The notes under the pieces were generated by a model. The model saw nothing but the letters and a program-made list of their open reading frames with translations, did not search any database and was not told the origin of the DNA. This document shows, in pieces, positions 18,223 to 26,513 of a stretch of DNA of 53,888 bases (the stretch's first letter is position 1; every line of letters begins with the position of its first letter). Position numbers and translations under genes: made by a program. The stretch comes from an uncultured Eubacteriales bacterium (lineage in GTDB: Bacteria; Bacillota; Clostridia; Oscillospirales; CAG-272), in the NCBI GenBank assembly GCA_934402395.1, contig CAKRTQ010000017.1:1-53888 (forward strand). The letters run 5' to 3'.

Positions 18223-19050
18223 TCAGCGCATAAGCCCGAAAAACGATTCAAGGAAAAGCAGTATCAGCGACACCGCCATCACCGAATCGAAACGGTCAAG
18301 CATACCGCCGTGTCCGGGCAGTATTTTGCCGAAATCCTTTATGCCCTTGCTGCGCTTTATCGCCGACATGATAAGATCCCCCGCCTGTGCCACAGCCGAA
18401 GTGAAAATACCTCCGACCACGAAAACGATATAATCCGGTCTGGCGTCGGCAAACCTTTCTATCACAAGTGCGTACACAAGGAACGCCAAGGCGCAGAAAA
18501 ATATTCCGCCAAGCGATCCCTCGACCGTCTTTTTGGGACTTATCGTCGGTATGAGCTTGTGCTTTCCGAACAGCCTGCCGCAGATATACGCAAAAATATC
18601 CGTCGACCACGCGCCTATGAATATAAGAAGGCAGATATAATGCCCCGAACTGCCGCTGTCGCAGAGCAGAACTATAGAAGTGAACGCCAGAACGATATAG
18701 CTGCCGACGGTCCCCGCGGCGCACGCCGCCTCAAGACTCACACTTCCCTTCGAGAAAGTAAAGACAGTAAGATCGACCAGAAGCGCCAGTCCTATTATTG
18801 CCAACGCACCGGCAAGGAACCTTTCCCTGCCGAGATAGCGCGCCGCAAACGGCGCCGCGCACGCCGCCGCATAAAGCGGAAGCGACATCAATATGTTTTT
18901 TTCAAGTCCGAAGCAGCGCAAAAGCTCAAACTCCGCCACCACAGCTATGAAGGCAAACAAAAGAGGGAAAAACACCGTGTCCATTCCCCAGAGCATAAGT
19001 GGCACCAATACTACCGCCATGCAAAGCGCGGTTACAGTTCTTTTTAACAT
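18223..19050 (-). CDS. cdsA: Phosphatidate cytidylyltransferase
   Basis: CdsA makes CDP-diacylglycerol from phosphatidate and CTP, the entry to phospholipid head-group synthesis. The 275-residue integral membrane protein has several hydrophobic helices and a clear match to the family signature near the C-terminus (S-x-x-KR-x4-KD, PGHGGMLDRFDS). I used ATG 19050, which starts 17 bases after the uppS stop; a TTG at 19062 in the same frame is the alternative, and neither has a strong ribosome-binding site, so translational coupling to uppS is plausible. The order uppS-cdsA-dxr is standard in Firmicutes. Confidence 0.96.
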   Translation of the reverse strand: MLKRTVTALCMAVVLVPLMLWGMDTVFFPLLFAFIAVVAEFELLRCFGLEKNILMSLPLYAAACAAPFAARYLGRERFLAGALAIIGLALLVDLTVFTFSKGSVSLEAACAAGTVGSYIVLAFTSIVLLCDSGSSGHYICLLIFIGAWSTDIFAYICGRLFGKHKLIPTISPKKTVEGSLGGIFFCALAFLVYALVIERFADARPDYIVFVVGGIFTSAVAQAGDLIMSAIKRSKGIKDFGKILPGHGGMLDRFDSVMAVSLILLFLESFFGLMR

Positions 19051-19067
19051 TGTCCGTGACAAAAGAC

Positions 19068-19790
19068 TCAGACCTTGCCGAATCTTCTCTTTCTTTTTTT
19101 GAATTCCTCTACCGCAAGATCAACATCACGCGGCGTCATATCCGGCCACAGCACATCTGTAGCGTAATATTCCGAGTAAGCCGACTGCCACAAAAGAAAA
19201 TTTGACAGCCGCATTTCTCCCGCTGTACGCACGATAAGATCGGGGTCGGGCAGTCCTGCGGTATAAAGCGCGCCGGAAACATCCGCCTCGGTGATATCGG
19301 TCTTTCCTTCAGCGGCAAGAAGATTGAAAGCGCGCACTATTTCAGCTCTTCCTCCATAGTTAAGCGCTATGTTGAGCAGCAAACGGTTGTTTTTTGTGCG
19401 CTCAACAAGTGCCTCGGCGCGTTTTTCAAGTTCTTCGCCGAGACAGGAGATATCGCCGAGAAACCGCATACGTATGTCATATTTGTCAGCTGTGGATTCA
19501 CACTCCCTGAGATAATCGCGGAACAGCTTCATAATAGACTGCACCTCATCCTCGGGACGCGACCAATTTTCGGTTGAAAATGCGTATACCGTAACACATT
19601 CTATGCCGATATCGCCGCAATAATTTATTATTTCGCGGAATTTTCTTGCTCCGGCAACATGTCCCGCGCTGCGCGGCAGACCGCGTTTTTTCGCCCATCT
19701 GCCATTGCCGTCCATTATGAAGGCAATATGACGCAGGCCATGCTCCTCTGCGGTCTTACCCGCAGAGGAGTTCGTTTTTTTGTCCGCCAT
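19068..19790 (-). CDS. uppS: Isoprenyl transferase (undecaprenyl diphosphate synthase)
   Basis: UppS extends farnesyl diphosphate with IPP units to make the C55 lipid carrier for peptidoglycan. The 240-residue protein has the cis-prenyltransferase regions: HIAFIMDGNGRWAKKRG with the catalytic Asp, GHVAGARKFREI, VTVYAFSTENW, and the terminal DPDLIVRTAGEMRLSNFLLW and YSEYYAT motifs. A GGAGG ribosome-binding site lies just before the ATG. It is 16 bases downstream of frr and 17 bases upstream of cdsA. Together with dxr and ispG it makes this block both a source and a user of isoprenoid precursors. Confidence 0.97.
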   Translation of the reverse strand: MADKKTNSSAGKTAEEHGLRHIAFIMDGNGRWAKKRGLPRSAGHVAGARKFREIINYCGDIGIECVTVYAFSTENWSRPEDEVQSIMKLFRDYLRECESTADKYDIRMRFLGDISCLGEELEKRAEALVERTKNNRLLLNIALNYGGRAEIVRAFNLLAAEGKTDITEADVSGALYTAGLPDPDLIVRTAGEMRLSNFLLWQSAYSEYYATDVLWPDMTPRDVDLAVEEFKKRKRRFGKV

Positions 19791-19806
19791 CGGAAGACCT
19801 CCGTCC

Positions 19807-20361
19807 TCAGATCGACATGATATCCTTGGATTTTTTTGCGACTACATCGTCAACGACCTTGATGTACTTATCGGTCAGATCCTGAACAGCCTTTTCGGAC
19901 ATCTTCTGCTCGTCCTCTGTCATTTCGGAATCCTTTTTCATCTTCTTGCAAAGATCGTTTGCGTCACGGCGTATGTTTCGGACGGCGACCTTGGCTTCCT
20001 CGCCCATTTTCTGGACCTGCTTGACAAGCTCTTTGCGTCTTTCCTCGGTAGGCTGCGGGAAGACAAGGCGGATAACGCGTCCGTCGTTCACGGGAGTGAT
20101 GCCGATATCGGATGCGAGTATGGCGCGTTCCATTGCTTTGAGCGTGGAAGGATCGTAGGGCGCTATCGTTACCGTTTTGGCATCGGATGCCTTAACGTCA
20201 GCCATATTTGTTATAGGCGTGGGTGCGCCGTAGTATTCAAATGTCACGCGGTTAACGAGCTGCGGATTTGCCTGTCCCGCGCGGATAACATCAAGATCGC
20301 TCTCAAACGACGCGATCGACTTCTTCATTTTCTCCTCATATGCTTTGGTGTCGAGTTTCAT
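19807..20361 (-). CDS. frr: Ribosome recycling factor
   Basis: RRF, with EF-G, splits the post-termination ribosome so that it can restart. The 184-residue length is typical. The sequence has the family's coiled-coil signature: SDLDVIRAGQANPQLVNRV near the start, YYGAPTPITNMA, and the long helix with RRKELVKQVQKMGEEAKVAV and RNIRRDAND. AGGAGG lies before the ATG. It sits 33 bases downstream of pyrH, in the usual order tsf-pyrH-frr. Confidence 0.97.
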   Translation of the reverse strand: MKLDTKAYEEKMKKSIASFESDLDVIRAGQANPQLVNRVTFEYYGAPTPITNMADVKASDAKTVTIAPYDPSTLKAMERAILASDIGITPVNDGRVIRLVFPQPTEERRKELVKQVQKMGEEAKVAVRNIRRDANDLCKKMKKDSEMTEDEQKMSEKAVQDLTDKYIKVVDDVVAKKSKDIMSI

Positions 20362-20394
20362 ATCAGTTCCTCCTGTATTATGTTATATGTTAAT

Positions 20395-21105
20395 TTATTT
20401 TCTTACTATCACAGTCCCGCCGCATTTACCTTCAACGGCGCGCTTTATGTCGGCGACATCTTCAAGCAGAAATGCCACTGCGGGAGGACCGAATTCCGCT
20501 CCCATTGCCGACGCGGTGAGGTCGATACCGCGAAGGTCCCGCTTCACCATATCGGAATAGCCTATCTCGTCAAAACGGCGCGCATCGGGATTTTTGCGCG
20601 GGTCGCTGTCGTATATTCCGTCAACGTTCTTGGCAAGCAGGAAGGCGTCGGCTCCTATCTCTATCGCACGGAGCATACCCGCAGTATCGGTCGAAAAGTA
20701 CGGACAGCCGGTCCCGCCGCCGAAAATGACCACTTTTCCCTCGGCAAGAGATGCCAACGCGCGCTCAGGGCTGTAATACTCGGCATACGGCATCATGTCG
20801 GTCGATGTAAAGACTGCCGCTTTGCCGCCGGCGCGTTCAATCGCATCGGAAGCTGCCAGCGCATTGATAACTGTAGCGAGCATTCCCATATGGTCGGCAG
20901 TGACACGGTTCATTCCGCCGCCCTGCCTGCCGCGCCAGATGTTGCCCGCGCCAAAGACGACTGCTGTCTCAACTCCGGCTGCCGATATTTCAACGAGCGT
21001 TGCGGCGATCCGGTCAAGGAAATCAAAATCAATTATCCCGTCTTTTCCGGAAATAGCCTCGCCCGAGATCTTCAGAAGTATTCTTTTGTATTTAGGTTCA
21101 AACAT
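20395..21105 (-). CDS. pyrH: Uridylate kinase
   Basis: UMP kinase of the amino-acid kinase family, which phosphorylates UMP to UDP and is allosterically tuned in bacteria. Its 236 residues match the family length. Motifs: KRILLKISGEAISG at the start, VVFGAGNIWRGRQGG, the Ala/Gly-rich central part, IFGGGTGCPYFSTDTA, and VDGIYDSDPRKNP. A GGAG ribosome-binding site precedes the ATG. A terminator after tsf (21265-21300) and a promoter at 21145-21173 suggest that pyrH begins its own transcription unit with the genes downstream of it. Confidence 0.97.
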   Translation of the reverse strand: MFEPKYKRILLKISGEAISGKDGIIDFDFLDRIAATLVEISAAGVETAVVFGAGNIWRGRQGGGMNRVTADHMGMLATVINALAASDAIERAGGKAAVFTSTDMMPYAEYYSPERALASLAEGKVVIFGGGTGCPYFSTDTAGMLRAIEIGADAFLLAKNVDGIYDSDPRKNPDARRFDEIGYSDMVKRDLRGIDLTASAMGAEFGPPAVAFLLEDVADIKRAVEGKCGGTVIVRK

Positions 21106-21144
21106 ATGAATGTCCTCTCCTCACTCAAAATCACATACACTTAT

Positions 21145-21173
21145 ATTTTATATTATTTTCGCGTTTTTGTAAA
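21145..21173 (-). promoter_or_regulatory. Promoter for pyrH and downstream genes
   Basis: Minus strand: TTTACA (21173-21168) and TAAAAT (21150-21145) with a 17-base spacer, followed by about 30 bases to the pyrH ribosome-binding site and start. It lies after the tsf terminator. Confidence 0.6.
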
Positions 21174-21264
21174 CACCAAAAACGATATTTTTGCACTTTT
21201 TCCCGCTTTTTTTCGTTAATTTTCCCTGAACGGGCGAGAAAAGCCTCTCGGTACGCCAAAATCA

Positions 21265-21300
21265 CAATGGGCTGTCGCGCTGACGCGCGACAGCCCATTG
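21265..21300 (-). terminator. Terminator after tsf
   Basis: A 16-bp perfect stem, 21265-21280 with 21285-21300 around a four-base loop, starting 15 bases after the tsf stop. TGATTTTGG follows on the minus strand. It separates the rpsB-tsf unit from the pyrH unit; read-through is possible because the U-run is short. Confidence 0.7.
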
Positions 21301-21315
21301 CTGTATTCGGATCTA

Positions 21316-22248
21316 TCAGTTCTGGTGAGTGAGCTTCGCGATCTCGTCTGCGAAGTTATCCTCTCTCTTTTCGATGCCCTCACCCTTTTCGTAGAGGTGG
21401 AACTCTCTTACGGTGATGGGAGCACCCAGCTCTTTGGCGGTGTCGGCGATGTACTTGCCAACGGTCACACCGTCATCAAGGAAGAACTCCTGCTCGTTGA
21501 GGCAGACCTGCTCATAGTACTTGCCGAGCTTACCGACAACGATCTTTTCAAGGATGTTTTCGGGCTTGTTGGCGTTCTTGGGATCGTTCTTCATAGCGGC
21601 GATCTGGATAGCCTTTTCCTCGGCAAGAACATTCTCGGGAACGTCCTCACGCTTGATGTATGTGGGAGGGTTACCGGATGCGATCTGAAGAGCAACGTTC
21701 TTTGCCATCTTTGCGAATTTCTCGGTCGCAGCGACTTCGGGAGTGGTGTCAAATCCGACGATAACGCCGGCAACGCCGCCGCCGTGCACATATGTGCTGG
21801 TGATGCCGTGAACAACAACAAAACGTCTGATGTTGATCTTTTCACCGATCTGGAAGATCATCTCTTTCAGCTTATCGTTGACGGTAATGTCGGAGCCGAG
21901 ATATTTTGCAGCGAGAAGAGCGTCGATATCGGCGGGGTTCTCGGCAATAATGGTCTTGAGAAGAGACTCAACGAATTCGCGGAACGTTGCGTTCTTGGCA
22001 ACGAAGTCGGTCTCGCTGTTGACCTCGATCATAGCGGACACATCGCCGTCCTTCAGTATCTCAACGACACCATCGGCGGCAATTCTGCCTTCCTTCTTGG
22101 CGGCAACTGCAAGTCCTCTTTCACGAAGAACCTTAAGAGCCTTTTCCATATCGCCCTCTGCTTCAACAAGGGCTTTCTTGCACTCCATCATACCGATACC
22201 GGTCTTTGCACGGAGGGCAGCAACATCTTTTGCGGTAATAGCAGCCAT
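21316..22248 (-). CDS. tsf: Translation elongation factor Ts
   Basis: EF-Ts recharges EF-Tu by exchanging GDP for GTP. The 310-residue protein has the N-terminal UBA-like helix bundle (LRAKTGIGMMECKKALVEA) and the core contact motif SETDFVAKN, followed by the dimerisation domains. The length is slightly above the E. coli protein (about 283) and within the clostridial range. AAGGAG lies seven bases before the ATG. It follows rpsB by 36 bases in the universal rpsB-tsf pair and is ended by the hairpin at 21265-21300. Confidence 0.97.
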   Translation of the reverse strand: MAAITAKDVAALRAKTGIGMMECKKALVEAEGDMEKALKVLRERGLAVAAKKEGRIAADGVVEILKDGDVSAMIEVNSETDFVAKNATFREFVESLLKTIIAENPADIDALLAAKYLGSDITVNDKLKEMIFQIGEKINIRRFVVVHGITSTYVHGGGVAGVIVGFDTTPEVAATEKFAKMAKNVALQIASGNPPTYIKREDVPENVLAEEKAIQIAAMKNDPKNANKPENILEKIVVGKLGKYYEQVCLNEQEFFLDDGVTVGKYIADTAKELGAPITVREFHLYEKGEGIEKREDNFADEIAKLTHQN

Positions 22249-22284
22249 TTTATATCTCCTTTTCTTTTTTTCAGACGGTCGGAA

Positions 22285-23046
22285 TTATTCTTCCTCTGCC
22301 TCTGCGGCAGTCTTTTCAGCCTCGGCGTTCGCTTCGGCGTCGGCGTCAACGTCGGCAGCCTCTGCGCCCTGTCTGCCTTCGATGACAGCATCGGCAAGAA
22401 CCGAGGATATAAGCTTGATGGCACGGATAGCGTCATCGTTGCCGGGGATGATATAATCGGCATCATCGGGATCGCAGTTGGTATCAACGATAGCGATAAC
22501 GGGAATACCGAGCTTCTTTGCTTCCTTAACAGCGTTGGCTTCCTTCTTGGTGTCGACCACGAATATCGCGGAGGGAAGGTCGTTCATGTTCTTGATACCG
22601 CCGTAGTTTCTCTCAAGGTCAGCCATTTCCTTCTGGAGAGCGGCTGCTTCCTTCTTGGGCAGCATATCAAAGGTCCCGTCCTCTGCCATCTTGGTCAGAG
22701 TGTTGAGACGGTTGATGGACTTCTTGATGGTCTTGAAGTTGGTCATCATTCCGCCGGGCCAACGTACGTTCACGTAGTACATTCCGCATCTCTCAGCCTC
22801 TTCCTTGATGGCATCGGCTGCCTGCTTTTTGGTACCGACGAAGAGAATGCTCTTATTGTCGGCAGAAAGCTCACGGACATACATATACGCTTCTTCAAAC
22901 TTCTTTACGGTCTTCTGAAGGTCGATGATGTAAATACCGTTGCGTTCGGTGTAGATGTACTCCTGCATTTTGGGGTTCCATCTTCTGGTGTGGTGTCCGA
23001 AATGGACGCCTGCTTCGAGAAGCTGTTTAATGGTGATAACAGACAT
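22285..23046 (-). CDS. rpsB: 30S ribosomal protein S2
   Basis: A small-subunit ribosomal protein. The 253-residue form begins MSVITIKQLLEAGVHFGHHT, with the family signatures RWNPKMQEYIY near residue 25 and PGGMMTNFKTI, and the later IPVIAIVDTNCDPDD. The C-terminal tail is rich in Ala, Glu and Asp (AEAEKTAAEAEEE), a common low-complexity extension. I chose ATG 23046 because AAGGAGG precedes it and the homologous N-terminus begins there. The promoter at 23219-23247 leaves a leader of about 165 bases, long enough for feedback control as seen for several ribosomal operons, though I cannot identify a known element. Confidence 0.97.
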   Translation of the reverse strand: MSVITIKQLLEAGVHFGHHTRRWNPKMQEYIYTERNGIYIIDLQKTVKKFEEAYMYVRELSADNKSILFVGTKKQAADAIKEEAERCGMYYVNVRWPGGMMTNFKTIKKSINRLNTLTKMAEDGTFDMLPKKEAAALQKEMADLERNYGGIKNMNDLPSAIFVVDTKKEANAVKEAKKLGIPVIAIVDTNCDPDDADYIIPGNDDAIRAIKLISSVLADAVIEGRQGAEAADVDADAEANAEAEKTAAEAEEE

Positions 23047-23218
23047 TTTTATGTCCTCCTTCTGGTTTTTCCACCACGCCGCCCTGTTTGCGGACAACCG
23101 CCTCCGGCGGCACCCGACCGCATTCTACGGCGTGTGTGTTTTTGAGTTTTTGCCGTTTTTTCCGCGCAAAATACCCGTTTGCGCCGTTTCACCTGTTTTT
23201 TTCGGCACAAACAGATGT

Positions 23219-23247
23219 ATTATATCATACTATTTTAGCTTTTTCAA
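23219..23247 (-). promoter_or_regulatory. Promoter for rpsB-tsf
   Basis: Minus strand: TTGAAA (23247-23242) and TATAAT (23224-23219) with a 17-base spacer. The start site falls near 23212, so the rpsB message has an untranslated leader of about 165 bases. Confidence 0.75.
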
Positions 23248-23279
23248 CCCATATGCGCGATTTTACAATTTGTTTACAT

Positions 23280-23573
23280 TTATTTTCGTTTCTTTTCCTT
23301 CTTGCGGTCACGTTCGCAAGAGCACAGCTCATTTCCCGGGACCTTCACAAGAACCGCATCCTCGCCTATGCACTCTATTCTTTCCCACGGAATGACAAAG
23401 CATTCCTCCCCGCCGAAGCCGAGGAAACCCGTCTCACGCGACACGATGAGCGCACATATCCTGCCATCGCACGGATCGAACTCAAAATCGCACGCATGAC
23501 CGAGCTTTGATCCTCCGCACAGATTTATAACGTCCTTTTCCCGCAGCTCGCAGGTAGTCATTCTTTCGGACAT
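23280..23573 (-). CDS. YlmC/YmxH-family sporulation protein (PRC-barrel)
   Basis: A 97-residue protein matching the YlmC/YmxH family: a PRC-barrel-like beta fold with the family's opening (CELREKDVINLCGGSKLGHA), then DFEFDPCDGRICALIV, followed by the ECFVIPWERIECIGEDAVLV strand. In Bacillus and Clostridia these small proteins are linked to sporulation, but their molecular role is not settled. The C-terminus ends in a Lys/Arg-rich tail. It lies just upstream of the rpsB promoter on the same strand and has its own weak AAAGG ribosome-binding site. Confidence 0.85.
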   Translation of the reverse strand: MSERMTTCELREKDVINLCGGSKLGHACDFEFDPCDGRICALIVSRETGFLGFGGEECFVIPWERIECIGEDAVLVKVPGNELCSCERDRKKEKKRK

Positions 23574-23632
23574 ATTTATTACCGCCTTTCATTCGTTCGG
23601 TAATAAATAATATTCCGCCCGGCGGCTGTTGA

Positions 23633-24145
23633 TTACGAACGTTTTTTCGCCTTGCGGCTGCGCGCGGTTGCGGCAATGCGCGGCAGCAAAAGCATAAGGA
23701 GCGACAAGGCGAGAATAACGATGTCGTTAGCAACGTATCCGGTGCTTCCAAAGAATCCGAATCCCGCCATCGGCAGGCAGCAGGCGACAAGACAGGCAGC
23801 GATCGTTCCGCCGGCAGCGGTTGCAAAAAGGTCCGCGCTTGCAGGGATAAAGGATGCCACCAGCAATGCCGTTGCCGAAGCTGCGGGAAGTGCAAACCAC
23901 ACCGAATAAAGCACCCGCGACGGATGCCCCGCCGCACGTCCGGATATTGCGAACCATCCCCATGTTCCCCATGCCGCAAGATGAATAAACGACCAGAACA
24001 CGTTTGCAAACGTGATCCCGCCGTCACCTGCAAGATAATTCACGGATCCGGAAATAATGCCGAGCGCCAGAAGAACCGATATCGCCAGCACATTCAGCCA
24101 GTAGCTGCGCCCGCCGAACTGCTTTTTTATTTCTTTTTTATTCAT
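23633..24145 (-). CDS. Small multi-pass membrane protein, unknown function
   Basis: I do not recognise this family. The 170-residue protein begins MNKKEIKKQFGGRSYWLNVL and has about five hydrophobic segments: residues 17-35, 47-65, 77-97, 105-125 and 133-150. A short basic tail (RSRKAKKRS) follows. The pattern suggests an inner-membrane protein with a cytoplasmic C-terminus. I chose ATG 24145 with AGAAAAG upstream; the frame remains open further upstream into a hairpin-rich gap, which is unlikely to be coding. It lies between the EF-G-like gene and ymxH on the same strand. Confidence 0.6.
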   Translation of the reverse strand: MNKKEIKKQFGGRSYWLNVLAISVLLALGIISGSVNYLAGDGGITFANVFWSFIHLAAWGTWGWFAISGRAAGHPSRVLYSVWFALPAASATALLVASFIPASADLFATAAGGTIAACLVACCLPMAGFGFFGSTGYVANDIVILALSLLMLLLPRIAATARSRKAKKRS

Positions 24146-24160
24146 TATCTTTTCTACGCG

Positions 24161-24193
24161 ATCACCGGGCGGCGACACGCGCCTCCCGGTGAT
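24161..24193. other. Hairpin between the EF-G-like gene and the membrane protein gene
   Basis: ATCACCGGG (24161-24169) pairs with CCCGGTGAT (24185-24193), with a second GGCG/CGCC stem inside. Minus-strand transcripts leaving the EF-G-like gene would form it, but no U-run follows on that strand, so it is either a weak terminator or a processing/stability element. Confidence 0.4.
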
Positions 24194-24218
24194 GTTTTTA
24201 TTGATATTACGATACCGA

Positions 24219-26276
24219 TCAGGCATCCTGGGACTTTTTGTAGTCCTCAACAATCTTCTGAGCGATGTTGGCGGGAACCGTCGCATAGTCGTTTACGGTA
24301 AATGTGAACGAGCCGCGTCCCTGTGACATAGCACGCAGAGCGATCGGGTAATCCATGATCTCTGCCTTGGGAGCGATAGCATGAACAACGGTGTATCCCT
24401 TCTTCTTGGCTGCATCCATGCCCATGATGCTGCCGCGTCTCTTGTTGAGGTCGCCCATGACGTCGCCGACCAGTGATTCGGGAACAGTGATATCGAGGTC
24501 GCCCACAGGCTCAAGGATAACGGGAGCAGCTTCGAGCAGACACTGCTTGTATGCAAGCTGAGCTGCGGTCTTGAAGGAAATTTCATCCGAGTCAACGGGA
24601 TGGTAAGAACCGTCGTGCAGATCGGCGGCAAGGTGTGTCATCGGGAAGCCCGCAGCACCCTTTGTCATTGCTTCGAGCAGACCCTTTTCGACAGCCGGGT
24701 TGAAGTTCTTCGGAACAACGCCGCCGACAACGGATACGGTAAAGGTCAGTCCCTCTGCCTCTCCGGGAGAGAACTTGATCCAGACATCGCCGAACTGACC
24801 GGAACCGCCGTTCTGCTTTTTGTGTCTGCCGTGGATATCAACGGTCTTTGTAATCTTTTCGCGGTATGCGATCTTCGGAGCGGCAAGCTTTATCGAAACA
24901 CCGTAACGGTTCTTCAGCTTGGCTGCAAGTATCGCAAGGTGCATATCGCCGAGACCCGAAATGAGCATCTGCTTGGTATCGGGATCGGTCTCATACTTGA
25001 GGGTAAGATCCTCTTCGACCATTCTTGCAATGCTCTGCGAGATCTTGCCTTCGTCCTTTGCGGTCTCGGGGATCATCGCCTGAGTCATATTCGGAACGGG
25101 ATATACTGTGGGAGCGTACTTCTCTTCACCGCTCTCGCGCAGAGTGTTATTTGTATTGGTGTTGGCAAGCTTTGCTATCATACCGATATCGCCGCAGGCA
25201 AGCTCATCGACCTCTGTCTGGGTCTTGCCCTTAAGAGTGTATATATGAGCCATCTTCTCGGCAACGCCGGTGTTTATGTTTTTGAGGACAGCATCTCTTC
25301 TGAGAGTGCCGTTCATCACCTTGAAGTAAGACATCTTACCGACAAACGGGTCGGCAACGGTCTTGAATACGAATATCGCCGCAGGACCGTTCGGGTCGAT
25401 CTTTGTTGTGGAGCCGTCTTCAAGCTCAGCGGTTCCGCGCGAGGTGAACTTCGGGAATGCGCTCACGGCAGAATCGAGCATCTCGGTGATACCGGCAAGA
25501 GTCGTGGAGGAACCGCAGTAAACGGGTACGATGGTGCCGGAAACGATACCGTCGTGAATAGCGGCGGCAGCCTCCTCGCGGGTGATCTCCTCTTCCTCAA
25601 GGACCTTCATCATTATGTCCTCGTTTACCATTGCTATGGCATCGTTGAAGTCGGATTTGTGGCTCTCGGCAGCAGCCTCAAGCTCGGGAGTCATAGAAAT
25701 CTCTACCTTGTTGCCCTTGGCATCGCACTTGAAAGCCTTCATATCGATAAGGTCGACAAACTGGATGTCCTTGCCCGCTTTTACGGGAACGACTATGGGG
25801 CAGACAGAGCTGCCGAACTTGTCCTTGAGCTGTTCGAAAACGCGGTCAAAGTCCGCATCGTTGTCATCATATTTATTAATGAAGAAAACCTTCGGAACGT
25901 TTATCTCGCTCGCATAGTCCCATGCAAGCTCGGTACCGACCTCAACGCCGGACTTGGCGTCAACAAGAATAACAGCGCTTCCCGCAACGCGGAGAGCCTG
26001 CTTTACCTCGCCGACGAAATCAAGGTAGCCGGGGGTATCGAGAACATTTATCTTGCAGCCCTTCCAGATGACGGGGGCGATCGCAGTTGAGATTGAAAAG
26101 CTTCTCTTTACTTCTTCGGGATCGAAGTCGCAGACGGTATTTCCGTCAGCAGTCTTACCGAGTCGGTCTGTCCCTCCGCTTATATAAAGCATTGCCTCTG
26201 CCAGAGAGGTCTTGCCGCTGCCGCCGTGTCCGAGCAGGGCGATGTTGCGAATGTTGCCGGTTTCAAATTTCGCCAT
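24219..26276 (-). CDS. EF-G-like translational GTPase (divergent EF-G paralogue)
   Basis: A 685-residue GTPase with all EF-G domains. G1 is GHGGSGKTSLAEAM, G3 is DTPGYLDFVGEV, and the G4 position reads NKYDDND instead of the usual NKMD. The switch I region lacks the classical RGITI signature and has EEVKRSFSISTAI instead. The rest follows EF-G: domain II, then IAYREKITKTVDIHGRHKKQ and the domain IV segment GGVVPKNFNPAVEKGL. This pattern is that of the second, EF-G2-like group in Firmicutes and Thermotogae rather than the main translocase, so fusA proper is probably elsewhere. It may aid translocation or ribosome recycling (with Frr) or play a ribosome-protection role. The ATG has AGAGG upstream and its own promoter at 26413-26441. 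Confidence 0.85.
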   Translation of the reverse strand: MAKFETGNIRNIALLGHGGSGKTSLAEAMLYISGGTDRLGKTADGNTVCDFDPEEVKRSFSISTAIAPVIWKGCKINVLDTPGYLDFVGEVKQALRVAGSAVILVDAKSGVEVGTELAWDYASEINVPKVFFINKYDDNDADFDRVFEQLKDKFGSSVCPIVVPVKAGKDIQFVDLIDMKAFKCDAKGNKVEISMTPELEAAAESHKSDFNDAIAMVNEDIMMKVLEEEEITREEAAAAIHDGIVSGTIVPVYCGSSTTLAGITEMLDSAVSAFPKFTSRGTAELEDGSTTKIDPNGPAAIFVFKTVADPFVGKMSYFKVMNGTLRRDAVLKNINTGVAEKMAHIYTLKGKTQTEVDELACGDIGMIAKLANTNTNNTLRESGEEKYAPTVYPVPNMTQAMIPETAKDEGKISQSIARMVEEDLTLKYETDPDTKQMLISGLGDMHLAILAAKLKNRYGVSIKLAAPKIAYREKITKTVDIHGRHKKQNGGSGQFGDVWIKFSPGEAEGLTFTVSVVGGVVPKNFNPAVEKGLLEAMTKGAAGFPMTHLAADLHDGSYHPVDSDEISFKTAAQLAYKQCLLEAAPVILEPVGDLDITVPESLVGDVMGDLNKRRGSIMGMDAAKKKGYTVVHAIAPKAEIMDYPIALRAMSQGRGSFTFTVNDYATVPANIAQKIVEDYKKSQDA

Positions 26277-26412
26277 TGTGATTCCTCTTTCGTAATATAT
26301 GGATTTTTATCAGATGAACGGGTATATTCCGCCGTTCGACACGCCGGTAATGCGCGGCGCGATAAAGTACTGCTGTCAATAAAATGTGCCGAATAACACA
26401 GCCACATTTATT

Positions 26413-26441
26413 ATTATACTATAACACACGCGGTTTTGCAA
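26413..26441 (-). promoter_or_regulatory. Promoter for the EF-G-like gene
   Basis: Minus strand: TTGCAA (26441-26436) and TATAAT (26418-26413) with a 17-base spacer. The leader to the ATG at 26276 is about 130 bases and shows no element I recognise. Confidence 0.65.
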
Positions 26442-26462
26442 GAGTTTTTTGGACATTTTGCT

Positions 26463-26485
26463 CGTAAAAAACGTACTTTTTTACG
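26463..26485 (-). terminator. Candidate terminator after tatD
   Basis: CGTAAAAAA (26463-26471) pairs with TTTTTTACG (26477-26485). The hairpin is AT-rich and lies 28 bases past the tatD stop. Its 3' arm carries a run of T on both strands. The stem is weak, so confidence is moderate. Confidence 0.4.
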
Positions 26486-26513
26486 TCAGATTTATTGTTT
26501 TTGGCTTTTTGGG

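Noticed and set aside
19780..21219. A 479-codon plus-strand frame
   Set aside because: It is antisense to frr and pyrH.
21298..23145. A 615-codon plus-strand frame
   Set aside because: It is antisense to tsf and rpsB, both certain. The low-complexity Leu/Gly/Asp composition is typical of a shadow frame.
24600..26090. A 496-codon plus-strand frame
   Set aside because: It is antisense to the EF-G-like gene, with no family resemblance.
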